Counted from the stretch's first letter, positions 10,536-21,696 are shown. The stretch is 36,808 bases of DNA from Verrucomicrobiota bacterium (GCA_022704145.1 JAKJGY010000026.1:1-36808); one strand, 5' to 3'. Notes: generated by a model from the sequence alone, not told the origin. Numbers and translations: made by a program.

Positions 10536-10579
10536 TGGCAAATCACCCTTTTCATTTGACACTCAGGTTCCCCCGACCT

Positions 10580-12070
10580 TCAGGACATCAGCACATCATG
10601 CCGGTGGTGCCGTTCGGCCATCCCCCCGTCACCGTTACGCTCAAGCGCATGCTTGTTGACCGTATGCTCCGCCGAACAGGCGTAGCCTCCGGTGAAACAG
10701 CCCAGGCAGAAGTGCTGAGGCTGGTTGAGCACCGACCGCAAGCCGTCCAAGCTCAGGTAACCCACGGAGTCCGCCCGGCACAAGCGGCAGATCTGCTCGA
10801 CCGTCCGACCTGTGGCGACCAGCTCGTCGGCCTCCGGAAAGTCGATCCCGTAATAGCAGGGATGGCGCGTCGGCGGGCAGGAGATGCGCACATGGACTTC
10901 GGTCGCCCCGGCCGAACGCATCATTTCGATACGCCGCTGGATCGTCGTGCCTCGGATGATGGAGTCGTCGACCAGCACCACACGCTTGCCGCTGACCGCC
11001 TCCGGCACCACCGCGAGCTTCAGGTCCACGCTGCTCTTGCGCGAACGCTGCGAGGGCATGATGAAGGTCCGCCCGACATAGTGGTTCCGGATGAAGCCCA
11101 TCTCGAACGGGATACCGCTGGTATGCGCGTAACCGAGCGCCGCCAGCACCCCGCTGTCCGGGATCGGCACCACCACGTCGGCAGCCACCGGATGCTCCTG
11201 CGCGAGCTTACTGCCGATCGCGGTCCGGACCGAATAGACGCTCTGCCCGAAGACCCGGCTGTCCGGCCTGGCGAAATAGATATGTTCGAACACGCACTGC
11301 CCGTAGCCGGAGTTCGGCACATCGCCGAACCGCAGGCTCTTGACCCCGTTATCGTCCAGCTTCACCAGTTCGCCGGGGTTGACGTCACGGAGGTACTTCG
11401 CCCCGATCTGCTGCAGGGCGCAAGTCTCGCTGGCGACCACATAGCCCTTGCCTAACGTGCCGATCGAAAGTGGCCGAATGCCCCAGGGATCGCGCGCGGC
11501 GTAAATGCAGTTGGGCCGGGCGATCACAAAGGCGAAGGAGCCGCGCAGCTCGACCAGCGCCTTCCTGATGCGGTCCTGCGCCCCGAAGAAGGCCGGGTCA
11601 GCCAACTGATGCAACAGGATCTCGCTGTCGGTCGTGGTCTGGAAAATGGCGCCCTGCTTCTGATACCGATCCCGCAGCTCGGTGGCGTTCACCAGATTGC
11701 CGTTGTGCGCGATCGCCCACATGCCGTCGCGGCACTCGGCAAGAAAGGGCTGCACGTTGCACGACCGCGACGCGCCGGTCGTCGAGTAGCGCACATGCCC
11801 GATCCCGGTCCGTCCGGGAAGATGCTCCGTGAAATCCCCGGTGAACACTTCGCTCACCAGGCCCATGCCTTTGCAGAAGCGAAGCGACTTGCCGTCGCTC
11901 ACCACCATCCCGGCGCCTTCCTGGCCGCGGTGCTGCAAAGCGAACAGACCGTTGTAAATCGTCATGGCGGCATTGTCCACGCCATAAACGGCGAACACGC
12001 CGCAGTGCTCACGCGGCCCCTCATCCGCAACCCGGCCACCAAAATTGTCGCTGTCCGTAAGCATAGTCAT
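10580..12070 (-). CDS. purF: Amidophosphoribosyltransferase
   Basis: First committed enzyme of purine synthesis; makes phosphoribosylamine from PRPP and glutamine. From ATG 12070 the protein has 496 residues with a 22-residue propeptide before the catalytic Cys23 (EHCGVFAVYG). The N-terminal Ntn-hydrolase domain is followed by a phosphoribosyltransferase domain with the PRPP loop VVLVDDSIIRGTT. Four cysteines (in GQCVFEHIYFARPDS, HPCYYGID and FCLGCFTGG) match the [4Fe-4S] ligands of the Bacillus-type oxygen-sensitive enzyme. ATG 12070 or 12064 is possible; GGGGAG lies 11 bases before the first. It is the first gene of the minus-strand cluster and is divergent from carB. Confidence 0.96.
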   Translation of the reverse strand: MTMLTDSDNFGGRVADEGPREHCGVFAVYGVDNAAMTIYNGLFALQHRGQEGAGMVVSDGKSLRFCKGMGLVSEVFTGDFTEHLPGRTGIGHVRYSTTGASRSCNVQPFLAECRDGMWAIAHNGNLVNATELRDRYQKQGAIFQTTTDSEILLHQLADPAFFGAQDRIRKALVELRGSFAFVIARPNCIYAARDPWGIRPLSIGTLGKGYVVASETCALQQIGAKYLRDVNPGELVKLDDNGVKSLRFGDVPNSGYGQCVFEHIYFARPDSRVFGQSVYSVRTAIGSKLAQEHPVAADVVVPIPDSGVLAALGYAHTSGIPFEMGFIRNHYVGRTFIMPSQRSRKSSVDLKLAVVPEAVSGKRVVLVDDSIIRGTTIQRRIEMMRSAGATEVHVRISCPPTRHPCYYGIDFPEADELVATGRTVEQICRLCRADSVGYLSLDGLRSVLNQPQHFCLGCFTGGYACSAEHTVNKHALERNGDGGMAERHHRHDVLMS

Positions 12071-12246
12071 AGTATCAAGCACTCCCCATGCCAAGAAACC
12101 CGTTTCGACCCACGTCACGCCCGCGAACGCGCTCACGGTATCGGACGTGCCTTATAACACTAATAGGAGCCCTCCGCCCAGGCGCCCGACACCCTGACGT
12201 TCGATCTCCGGAGGGCCTGATCGCAAACGACTCGCCCCCTCAGCGC

Positions 12247-12260
12247 GGACAAATTTGTCC
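12247..12260. promoter_or_regulatory. Perfect 14-bp palindrome, candidate protein-binding site
   Basis: GGACAAATTTGTCC is exactly self-complementary. It sits 180 bases upstream of the sigma-54 promoter of carB and 177 bases from the purF start, within the usual range for an enhancer or operator. It shares the GACA/TGTC half-site with the repeats at 12296-12315. The binding protein is unknown. Confidence 0.5.
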
Positions 12261-12295
12261 TGTCCGTCCGCAACCTGCCCGGACGCGCACAAAAA

Positions 12296-12315
12296 TGTCG
12301 CTCCGACACATGTCG
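12296..12315. promoter_or_regulatory. Triple alternating TGTCG/CGACA half-sites
   Basis: TGTCG (12296-12300), CGACA (12304-12308) and TGTCG (12311-12315) form two overlapping inverted repeats, about 125 bases upstream of the sigma-54 promoter. This is consistent with cooperative binding of a dimeric regulator such as the local NifA-like activator, but it does not match the classical NifA site TGT-N10-ACA. Confidence 0.45.
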
Positions 12316-12438
12316 CCCGTGGCGGCAACACAGAATTCGTGACGAGCATAGCACATTCTCATGGCGTTGGGCATGCTGATTTTGTATGCTACTGCCCCGT
12401 TCCGCATCATTCACGTCTCTTCTCGAAACGAGGCCTGT

Positions 12439-12454
12439 TGGCACGTACCTTGCT
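12439..12454 (+). promoter_or_regulatory. Sigma-54 (-24/-12) promoter of carB
   Basis: TGGCAC-GTACC-TTGCT matches the sigma-54 consensus TGGCAC-N5-TTGC(A/T) at every fixed base, including the invariant GG and GC ten bases apart and the preceding pyrimidine. Transcription would start near 12465, giving a ~38-base leader before the carB ATG at 12503. A sigma-54 activator gene lies in the same window (343-1881). Confidence 0.85.
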
Positions 12455-12502
12455 CGATAAGTGGGATAACGTGAAACCACCTTCAGACCGGAGCGCAGCC
12501 AG

Positions 12503-15775
<3,273 letters not shown>

Positions 15776-15811
15776 AGCAAAATGGCAAAACGATTCCTGA
15801 ACCTCCGGCTC

Positions 15812-15840
15812 TCGACAGGTCACTGGCGGCGTGCTATAGT
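15812..15840 (+). promoter_or_regulatory. Sigma-70-like promoter for the V-ATPase genes
   Basis: TCGACA (15812-15817), a 17-base spacer and TATAGT (15835-15840) each differ from the consensus by one base. The expected start near 15847 leaves a ~73-base leader before the subunit D ATG. Confidence 0.65.
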
Positions 15841-15855
15841 TTATAACTTGTTTTG

Positions 15856-15895
15856 CGCGTTCTGCGGCTGCTGCGTATGGCGCGGCCGCAGCGCG
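15856..15895 (+). other. Stem-loop in the leader of the V-ATPase operon
   Basis: CGCG (15856-15859) and CTGCGGC (15862-15868) can pair with GCCGCAG (15885-15891) and CGCG (15892-15895), giving an 11-bp stem with a two-base bulge. No T-tract follows, so it is not an ordinary terminator. Its position between the promoter and the start codon suggests a structured leader; the function is unknown. Confidence 0.45.
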
Positions 15896-15919
15896 TGAAG
15901 GTATCCGGCATAACCGCTT

Positions 15920-16543
15920 ATGGCAAAGATCAAACTCACTAAGACCGAGCTGAAGGCGCAAGGTGACGCCCTCAAGCGCTTCCAGCGGTTTTTGCCGATG
16001 CTCCAGCTCAAGAAACAGCAGCTTCAGGCGGAGATCGCGGCCATCGCCGCCAAGCTGGACGAGGTCGTGGCGCGTGAGGAGGCGGAGCGGCTCGCACTCG
16101 CCAGTTGGGTCGCGCTCTTCTCGGAGACCGGGGCGCCGCTCGACGGGCTCGTCCGCCTGGAGCGGGTCCTCACCGCCACCAGCAACATCGCGGGCGTCAC
16201 CATCCCGGTCTTCCGCGGCATACAGGCCGCGACAGCCTCGCTCGACCTCTTCGCCACCCCCCCGTGGCTCGACTCCGCCGCCGCTGCTGTCAGCGCCCTG
16301 CTAGCCCTCCAGGCGGAGCGCGGTATCCTCGAGCGTCAGCGCCAGCTTGTGACGCAGGAGCTGAACACCACCTCGCAGCGCGTCAACCTCTTCGAGAAGG
16401 TCAAGATTCCCGAGTGCAAGGAGCACATCCGTCTGATCAAGATCGCCATCGGCGACGAGCAGACCGCCTCCGTCACCCGCGGCAAGATCGCGAAGGGGCG
16501 GAGCCGCCCGACGGGCGTGGCCGACGAGGAGGACGCCGCATGA
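15920..16543 (+). CDS. atpD: V-type ATP synthase subunit D
   Basis: The 207-residue central-stalk subunit couples the A/B catalytic head to the membrane rotor. The family N-terminus KIKLTKTELKAQGDALKRFQR leads into a long helix; a second helical stretch (~125-180) would form the other arm of the antiparallel coiled coil. ATG 15920 starts at the conserved MAKIKLTK; no strong ribosome binding site is seen. The stop overlaps the subunit I start (ATGA at 16540-16543), indicating translational coupling. In chlamydial and spirochaete V-ATPase operons D follows E-A-B; here carB is immediately upstream. Confidence 0.93.
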   Translation: MAKIKLTKTELKAQGDALKRFQRFLPMLQLKKQQLQAEIAAIAAKLDEVVAREEAERLALASWVALFSETGAPLDGLVRLERVLTATSNIAGVTIPVFRGIQAATASLDLFATPPWLDSAAAAVSALLALQAERGILERQRQLVTQELNTTSQRVNLFEKVKIPECKEHIRLIKIAIGDEQTASVTRGKIAKGRSRPTGVADEEDAA

Positions 16544-18384
16544 TCGTCCCGATGAGCCATCTGACGCTCCTGTGCCTGGCGCGTGACCGTGAGAACGCCC
16601 TCGAGCGCCTGCGCGAGTTCGGCCTGGCGCACCTCAACCTCGGACCCGCCGACTCCGACGCCCTGCGCCAGGCGCAGACGCGTCTCGCCGAAGTCCGCCG
16701 CGCCCGTTCGACGCTCGCCGCAGCCCTTGCCGACAAGGACGTATCGCCCGCCCTGGGCGCGCCCCATCGTGCGCCGGGGCACCTCCTGCATGCGGCCGAC
16801 CTGCTCGCCCGGCGCCTGCCGTCCGTCGCGGGCGATGCCGCGCAGATGACCGGCGCGATCCTGCAGCTCGCCGACCTGCGCCAGGAGCTGGTCAACGAGG
16901 CCGACCGCCTGAAGCGTGAGATCGCGTGTTACGCCCCCTTCGGCTCGTTCGACGCCGCCCTCCCGGCGCGCCTCGCCCAGGCGGGCCTGCCGGTGACGCT
17001 GGTGCGCGCCCCCCTTTCCTGCCCCCTGCCGGCCTTTCCCGGCGCCACCCTGTTCCCTCTGGCCGCGGACAGCCACCACACGTATGCCGCGCTCGTGGGA
17101 GCCTGCCATCCGGAAGCCCCTATCGAGATCCTCCCGCCACCCGAGGCTTCCGTCGATGAGCTGCGCGCGCGGCTCGAGCAGGCCGCCGCACGCGCGGTCA
17201 GGATCGCCGGCCTCCTGAAGCGCGCCGCGAACGCCGACGCCGAACTCGCGCGCGAGGAGTCGCGCCTGGAGGATCTCTGCACGTTCGCGACGGCCGCGGA
17301 GAACATGTCGCAGCACGGCCCCGTGCTGTGCATCACGGGGTGGGTGCCTGCCGACCAGGCCGCCCTGCTGCGCGACACCGCCGCCGAACAGGCGTGGGGC
17401 CTCGTGCTGCGTGACCCGGCAGACGACGAGCAGCCGCCGACCCTCCTGCGGCCGCCGCGCCTGGTGCGTCCCATGCTGTCTCTTTTCCAGACTCTGGGCA
17501 TCGCCCCCGCCTACCGCGAGTCGGACATCAGCCTTCCTTTCTTCTGCTTCTTCAGTATCTTTTTCGCCATGCTGGTCGGCGATGGCGGCTACGGCGCGCT
17601 CATCCTGCTGCTGGTGCTTGGGGCGCGCCGCAAGGCGCCCCGGGCGCCGCGCGCGCCGTTCGTGCTGCTATCCGTTTTTTCCCTCGCGACAGTCCTCTGG
17701 GGCGCACTCTCGAACACCTGGTTCGGGTTCCACCCCGCCGTGCTGGACAACGCGGTCAGCCGCTGGTTCGCCCAGCCCGACGGTAAGGGCGACGGCAACA
17801 TGATGCTGCTGTGCTTCACGCTCGGCGTCGCGCACCTCAGCGTCGCGCGCGTCTGGAACGCCGTCGCGCTCTTCCCTGACCGCAAATGGCTGGCCCAGCT
17901 CGGCTGGCTGGGGGTGGTCTGGTTCATGTACTTCCTCGCGGGCAACGTGGTCGGCGTGCTCCCCTTGCCGTCGGCCATGAAAGCGGTCTTCGCTGTCTCG
18001 ATCACGCTGATCGCCCTCTTCTCGCTCCGCAAGTCGGAGCTGAAGACCAACGGCGCGGAACTGGGCATGCTGCCGCTGAACATCATCGGCTGCCTGGGCG
18101 ACATTATCTCCTACGTGCGCCTGTTCGCCGTGGGCCTGGCGGGCGTCAAGGTGGCCGAGAACTTCAATGAGATGGCGCTGGGGCTCGACCTGCCCGCCAT
18201 CGTCAAGATCCCCTGCCTGATCCTGATCCTGCTCTTCGGCCACACGCTGAACTTCCTGATGGCCGGACTGAGCGTCCTCGTCCATGCGGTGCGCCTCAAC
18301 ACGCTCGAGTTTTCCAACCACAAGGGCATCTCCTGGGCCGGCTCGGCCTTCAGGCCGTTCCGCAGGAGCGCCGACACCGCCTAA
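16540..18384 (+). CDS. atpI: V-type ATP synthase subunit I
   Basis: A 614-residue membrane stator subunit of the V0 sector (homologue of eukaryotic subunit a) forming the ion half-channels with the K ring. The N-terminal ~300 residues are soluble, with the MSHLTLLCL start and coiled-coil arms. The C-terminal half has about seven or eight hydrophobic segments, beginning around PFFCFFSIFFAMLVGDGGYG, with the conserved ISYVRLFAVGLAGVKVAENFN helix that carries the essential Arg. The frame is open upstream of ATG 16540, but the ATGA overlap with subunit D and family N-termini fix the start. It is followed 67 bases later by subunit K. Confidence 0.92.
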   Translation: MIVPMSHLTLLCLARDRENALERLREFGLAHLNLGPADSDALRQAQTRLAEVRRARSTLAAALADKDVSPALGAPHRAPGHLLHAADLLARRLPSVAGDAAQMTGAILQLADLRQELVNEADRLKREIACYAPFGSFDAALPARLAQAGLPVTLVRAPLSCPLPAFPGATLFPLAADSHHTYAALVGACHPEAPIEILPPPEASVDELRARLEQAAARAVRIAGLLKRAANADAELAREESRLEDLCTFATAAENMSQHGPVLCITGWVPADQAALLRDTAAEQAWGLVLRDPADDEQPPTLLRPPRLVRPMLSLFQTLGIAPAYRESDISLPFFCFFSIFFAMLVGDGGYGALILLLVLGARRKAPRAPRAPFVLLSVFSLATVLWGALSNTWFGFHPAVLDNAVSRWFAQPDGKGDGNMMLLCFTLGVAHLSVARVWNAVALFPDRKWLAQLGWLGVVWFMYFLAGNVVGVLPLPSAMKAVFAVSITLIALFSLRKSELKTNGAELGMLPLNIIGCLGDIISYVRLFAVGLAGVKVAENFNEMALGLDLPAIVKIPCLILILLFGHTLNFLMAGLSVLVHAVRLNTLEFSNHKGISWAGSAFRPFRRSADTA

Positions 18385-18451
18385 ACCGGACGCCGCTTGC
18401 GCGCGAGGCCCGCACACAACGCTTTATCACACACCAAACGGAGAAATGACC

Positions 18452-18919
18452 ATGAATCCTGACACACTGTCCTCACTTCAACAGGCTATGGGCCTGGCCG
18501 GCGCCGTCGCCTGCCTGGCGCTGAGCGCGGCCGGCTCGGCCCTCGGCACCGGTGTCGCGGCCGCCTCGGCGGTCGGCGCCTGGAAGAAATGCTACGCCCA
18601 GAATAAGCAGGCGCCCTTCCTGCTCCTCTCCTTCGTGGGCGCGCCGATCACGCAGAGCCTCTACGGCATGATCCTGATGTTCAAGATGTTCGGCGTGGCG
18701 CAGGCGGGTGCGGCGTTGCTGGTGCTCGGCATCTTCGCCGGCGCCGCCATCGGCCTCTCCGCCTTCTACCAGGGCCGCGCCGGAGCCGCGGCCTGCGACG
18801 CGCAGGCCGAGACCGGCCAGGGCCTCACCAACTACCTGGCCGCGCTCGGCATCGTCGAGACCACGGCCATTTTCACGATGGTCTTCACCTTCATCGCGAT
18901 CGGCAAGCTCGCCGCCTAG
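18452..18919 (+). CDS. atpK: V-type ATP synthase subunit K (rotor ring proteolipid), Na+-type ligand set
   Basis: The 155-residue duplicated proteolipid has four transmembrane helices as two hairpins (~14-43 and 56-80; ~85-115 and 125-155). Compared with Enterococcus hirae NtpK, whose Na+ ligands are Leu61, Thr64, Gln65, Gln110 and Glu139, this protein has Thr67-Gln68 in PITQSLYG, Gln107 in FYQGRAG and Glu136 in IVETTAIF. The side-chain ligands are therefore conserved, which points to Na+ coupling (an inference). GGAG at 18440-18443 is eight bases from ATG 18452, so that start is preferred over ATG 18446. It is the last V-ATPase gene of the D-I-K set; seven bases separate it from the HAD gene. 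Confidence 0.92.
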   Translation: MNPDTLSSLQQAMGLAGAVACLALSAAGSALGTGVAAASAVGAWKKCYAQNKQAPFLLLSFVGAPITQSLYGMILMFKMFGVAQAGAALLVLGIFAGAAIGLSAFYQGRAGAAACDAQAETGQGLTNYLAALGIVETTAIFTMVFTFIAIGKLAA

Positions 18920-18925
18920 GCCGTT

Positions 18926-19825
18926 ATGTCCGCTGACCCCTCCCGCCGCGAAGCCCTCGTGGCGCTTCCGCGCCGTCACGACACCCTCGTCGGGATCGAC
19001 TCCGACGGGTGCGTGTTTGACACGATGAGCGTCAAGCAGCGCGAGCATTTCCACCCCCTGATCATCCGTTTCTGGGGGCTGGAGGCTTGCTCGGACGCCC
19101 TGCGCGCCTGCGCCGAGTTCGTGAACCTCTACTCGCGCACCCGCGGCAGCAACCGCTTCCCCGCCCTGCTGCGCACGTTCGAGCTGCTCCACGGGCACCC
19201 GCAGGCCCGCGCGTCCGGAGCCGCCCTGCCCGCGCTGGACGCCCTCCGCGCCTATGTGACCTCCGGCCTGCCCCTGGGCAACCCCTCCCTCGCGGATGAG
19301 GTCGCGCGCACCCGCGACCCGGAGCTGGAACGGCTCCTCGCCTGGAGCCTCGCGATCAACGACGACATCGCCACGCGCATGCGCCCGGTGCCGCCCTTCG
19401 CCTCGGCGCTGCGCGCGCTGGCACTGATCCGCGCGTCCAGCGACGCCCTGGTGGTCTCGCAGACGCCCGAGGCGGCGCTCGTCCACGAGTGGGACCTCCA
19501 CGGGATACGGCATTACGTTGACTTTATCGCGGGGCAGGAACTCGGCCTCAAGTCGGAGCACCTGCGCCTCGCGGCAGGCGGCGCCTACGCGCCCGGCCAG
19601 ATCCTGATGATCGGCGATGCGCTGGGCGACCGTGCGGCCGCCCGTCAGGTGGGCGCACACTTCTTCCCGATCACGCCCGGAAGCGAGGAGGCGTCGTGGG
19701 AGCGTTTCTGCGCCGAGGCGTACGGGCGCTTCCTTGACGGGACCTACACCCCGGCGTATGAGTGCGAGCTGTCGTCCGCCTTTGATGCCGCCCTGCCCGA
19801 AGCGCCTCCGTGGCTGCAGGCCTAA
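18926..19825 (+). CDS. HAD-superfamily phosphatase-like hydrolase
   Basis: A 299-residue protein with HAD motifs: motif I DSDGCVFDT (nucleophile Asp25, general acid Asp27), a motif II-like VVSQTP around residue 173, a Lys in LGLKSEH that may be motif III, and motif IV IGDALGD. The segment between motif I and II (~35-160) is helical and long, consistent with a C1-type cap. The substrate cannot be told. It starts seven bases after atpK and may be co-transcribed with the V-ATPase genes, although no functional link is known. It converges on the obg operon; the 57-base gap shows no clear terminator. Confidence 0.75.
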   Translation: MSADPSRREALVALPRRHDTLVGIDSDGCVFDTMSVKQREHFHPLIIRFWGLEACSDALRACAEFVNLYSRTRGSNRFPALLRTFELLHGHPQARASGAALPALDALRAYVTSGLPLGNPSLADEVARTRDPELERLLAWSLAINDDIATRMRPVPPFASALRALALIRASSDALVVSQTPEAALVHEWDLHGIRHYVDFIAGQELGLKSEHLRLAAGGAYAPGQILMIGDALGDRAAARQVGAHFFPITPGSEEASWERFCAEAYGRFLDGTYTPAYECELSSAFDAALPEAPPWLQA

Positions 19826-19882
19826 CCCCCGGCTGCGGCCGGACCAGGCACCGCGGGCAAAGGCCGACACGAACCGCCCAGC

Positions 19883-21049
19883 CTAACCGCGCGGCAGGGT
19901 CTTACGCTTGGGAGGCTTGCGCGAGAGGTCGAGAAACGGCGCAAGGCGCAGCGACTCCTCCGTCAGCAGGCCGTCGTCCGCCGCGGCGTCCGCCCCGACG
20001 GGCGGCGAAACCGGCTGGCCCTCGACCGCCCAGGCGCCCTTCGGCACCGGCTTGAGGAGCTCCCAGAGGCGCCGCTTGAGCGTCGCAAGCCCAGGATCGC
20101 CCGGCGCCACCGCCGAGAGCGCGATCGGACGCACCCGCACCTTTTTGACGAACACCGGCAGGTTCTCCACCGCCGCCTGCTCATCCATCTTATTGGCGAC
20201 CACCAGCGACGGCCGCTCCAGAAGCGCCGCGTCGTATTGCGCGATCTCGCGACGCAGCTTGCGATAATCGTCCCACGGCTGACGATTGTCCGTGCCCGCC
20301 ATGTCGATCACATAGACCAGCACGCGCGACCGCGCGATATGCCGCAGGAAATCAATGCCGAGTCCCACGCCGCTGGCCGCGCCCTCAATGATCCCGGGCA
20401 CATCCGCCATGCGCAACTGCGAGAAGTCCTCATACACCACCGTCCCGACGATCGGGTTCAGCGTGGTGAACGGGTAGCTGGCGATCTTCGGCCGCGCGTC
20501 GCTCAGGCGTGAGAGGATCGAGGACTTCCCCGCATTAGGGAACCCCAGCAGGCCCGCATCGGCGATCGTCTTCAGCTCCAGCCGCAGCCGGAACTCCTCG
20601 CCCGGATCGCCCGGCGTATGCTCGGTCGGCACCTGGTGCGTCGAGGTCCGGAAATGCACATTGCCCAGGCCGCCCTTGCCGCCCTGGGCGACGACCGCCT
20701 CCTGCCCGTGGGAGACAATATCGGCCACAAGCTGCCCGGTGGCCTCGTCGTAGACCTCCGTGCCGCACGGCACCGGCACCACCAGATCCTGGCCCATGCG
20801 CCCGTACATCTTCTGGCCGCGGCCTGCAACCCCGTCCTCGGCAAAAAGCTGCGGCGCAAAATACAAAGAGATCAGGGAGTCCACATCCTTGGACCCCCTG
20901 ATTAAGACATGCCCGCCACGACCGCCATCGCCGCCGTCAGGGCCACCTTCCGGGACACAAGCCTCGCGACGGAAGCTGCTGCTCCCGTCGCCCCCCTTGC
21001 CGGCCCGCACATGCACGAGCACCCGGTCAACAAACGTTCGCGTCTTCAC
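19883..21049 (-). CDS. obg: GTPase Obg (ribosome-associated)
   Basis: A 388-residue GTPase acting in late 50S assembly and stress control. The N-terminal glycine-rich Obg fold (~4-160) starts FVDRVLVHVRAGKGGDG. The G domain has G1 GFPNAGKS (169-176), G3 DVPG (216-219), G4 NKMD (286-289) and G5 SAV (312-314). The C-terminal tail (~335-388) is short and Pro/basic-rich and does not look like the OCT domain of some Obg proteins. The start is GTG at 21049; the frame has no better ATG. It is third in the operon rplU-rpmA-obg, the common bacterial order, 33 bases after rpmA. Confidence 0.96.
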   Translation of the reverse strand: MKTRTFVDRVLVHVRAGKGGDGSSSFRREACVPEGGPDGGDGGRGGHVLIRGSKDVDSLISLYFAPQLFAEDGVAGRGQKMYGRMGQDLVVPVPCGTEVYDEATGQLVADIVSHGQEAVVAQGGKGGLGNVHFRTSTHQVPTEHTPGDPGEEFRLRLELKTIADAGLLGFPNAGKSSILSRLSDARPKIASYPFTTLNPIVGTVVYEDFSQLRMADVPGIIEGAASGVGLGIDFLRHIARSRVLVYVIDMAGTDNRQPWDDYRKLRREIAQYDAALLERPSLVVANKMDEQAAVENLPVFVKKVRVRPIALSAVAPGDPGLATLKRRLWELLKPVPKGAWAVEGQPVSPPVGADAAADDGLLTEESLRLAPFLDLSRKPPKRKTLPRG

Positions 21050-21082
21050 GTCACTTTTCGCGGACCGACCGGGCGCGCTCCC

Positions 21083-21334
21083 TCACTTCGCCGCCGCTAA
21101 GGCGGGAAGGATGCTGACCACGGTGCCCTCTTTCTGGAACTTGACCGTCCCGTCGATCAGGGCGAAAAGCGTGAAATCACGCCCCAGGCCCACGTTCGCT
21201 CCGGGATGGAACTTCGTGCCGCGCTGCCGGACCAGTACCGAGCCGGCCGTCACAACCTGACCCTCGAAACGCTTGACCCCGAGCCGCTTGGCGTTGCTGT
21301 CGCGACCGTTCCTTGCTGATGCTGCACCTGCCAT
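21083..21334 (-). CDS. rpmA: 50S ribosomal protein L27
   Basis: An 83-residue ribosomal protein near the peptidyl transferase centre. It has the family core [18 protein letters not shown] and the [15 protein letters not shown] stretch (here [15 protein letters not shown]). The N-terminus is short ([11 protein letters not shown]) with no Firmicutes-type cleavable extension and fewer basic residues than the common MAHKKG start. GAGGAG precedes the ATG. Lies between rplU and obg. Confidence 0.97.
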   Translation of the reverse strand: MAGAASARNGRDSNAKRLGVKRFEGQVVTAGSVLVRQRGTKFHPGANVGLGRDFTLFALIDGTVKFQKEGTVVSILPALAAAK

Positions 21335-21381
21335 AAAACACGCTCCTCATGCGGGAAAAAACCGCTTCTGACGCCTTCCGT

Positions 21382-21696
21382 TCACGCCACCGACTTGACC
21401 GTGATCACCGTCAGCTCCTGACGGTGGCCGACCGTGCGCGAATAGCCCTTGCGGCGTTTCTTCTTGAAGTTGATCAGCTTCTTGCCCCGCTTGTGACCCA
21501 CCACCGTGGCCACGACCTGGGCACCCTCGACATACGGCATGCCGATCTTGAGTTCCTTGCCGTCAGACACCGCGAGCACCTTGTCCAACACGATATCCTG
21601 GCCGGCCTCAGCCACCAGACGCTCCACGTCCAACGTCACGCCCGTGGTCACACGGTACTGCTTGCCACCGGTCTCCAAAACCGCATACGCATCCAT
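21382..21696 (-). CDS. rplU: 50S ribosomal protein L21
   Basis: A 104-residue large-subunit protein that binds 23S rRNA. The MDAYAVLETGGKQYRV N-terminus and KKRRKGYSRTVGHRQ C-terminal part are typical. ATG 21696 is chosen because AAGGA lies seven bases upstream and gives family length; an in-frame ATG at 21744 adds 16 residues with no counterpart. First gene of rplU-rpmA-obg, with a good promoter at 21767-21794 on the minus strand. Confidence 0.97.
   Translation of the reverse strand: MDAYAVLETGGKQYRVTTGVTLDVERLVAEAGQDIVLDKVLAVSDGKELKIGMPYVEGAQVVATVVGHKRGKKLINFKKKRRKGYSRTVGHRQELTVITVKSVA

Larger units (their letters stand above)
12071..12502. other. Divergent regulatory region between purF and carB
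   Basis: 432 bases with no credible gene. It holds a consensus sigma-54 promoter toward carB (12439-12454) and a cluster of TGTC/GACA inverted repeats (12247-12315). Promoters for purF on the minus strand are not clear; only weak sigma-54-like and TATAAG-like matches are seen. No riboswitch fold for purines was recognised. Confidence 0.7.

Noticed and set aside
8028..10559. 843-codon open frame antisense to gltB
   Set aside because: Shadow frame of gltB with an Arg/His/Gln-rich composition typical of antisense GC-rich codons.
12078..12093. Sigma-54-like TGGCAT-N5-GTGCT on the minus strand just before purF
   Set aside because: Two mismatches, and the predicted start would fall on the purF start codon; the GGGGAG inside it is better read as the ribosome binding site.
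12223..12237. Weak sigma-54-like site (GGGCGA-N5-TTGC) on the minus strand for purF
   Set aside because: Half of the -24 box fails; only GG and GC spacing is right, which is expected by chance in GC-rich DNA.
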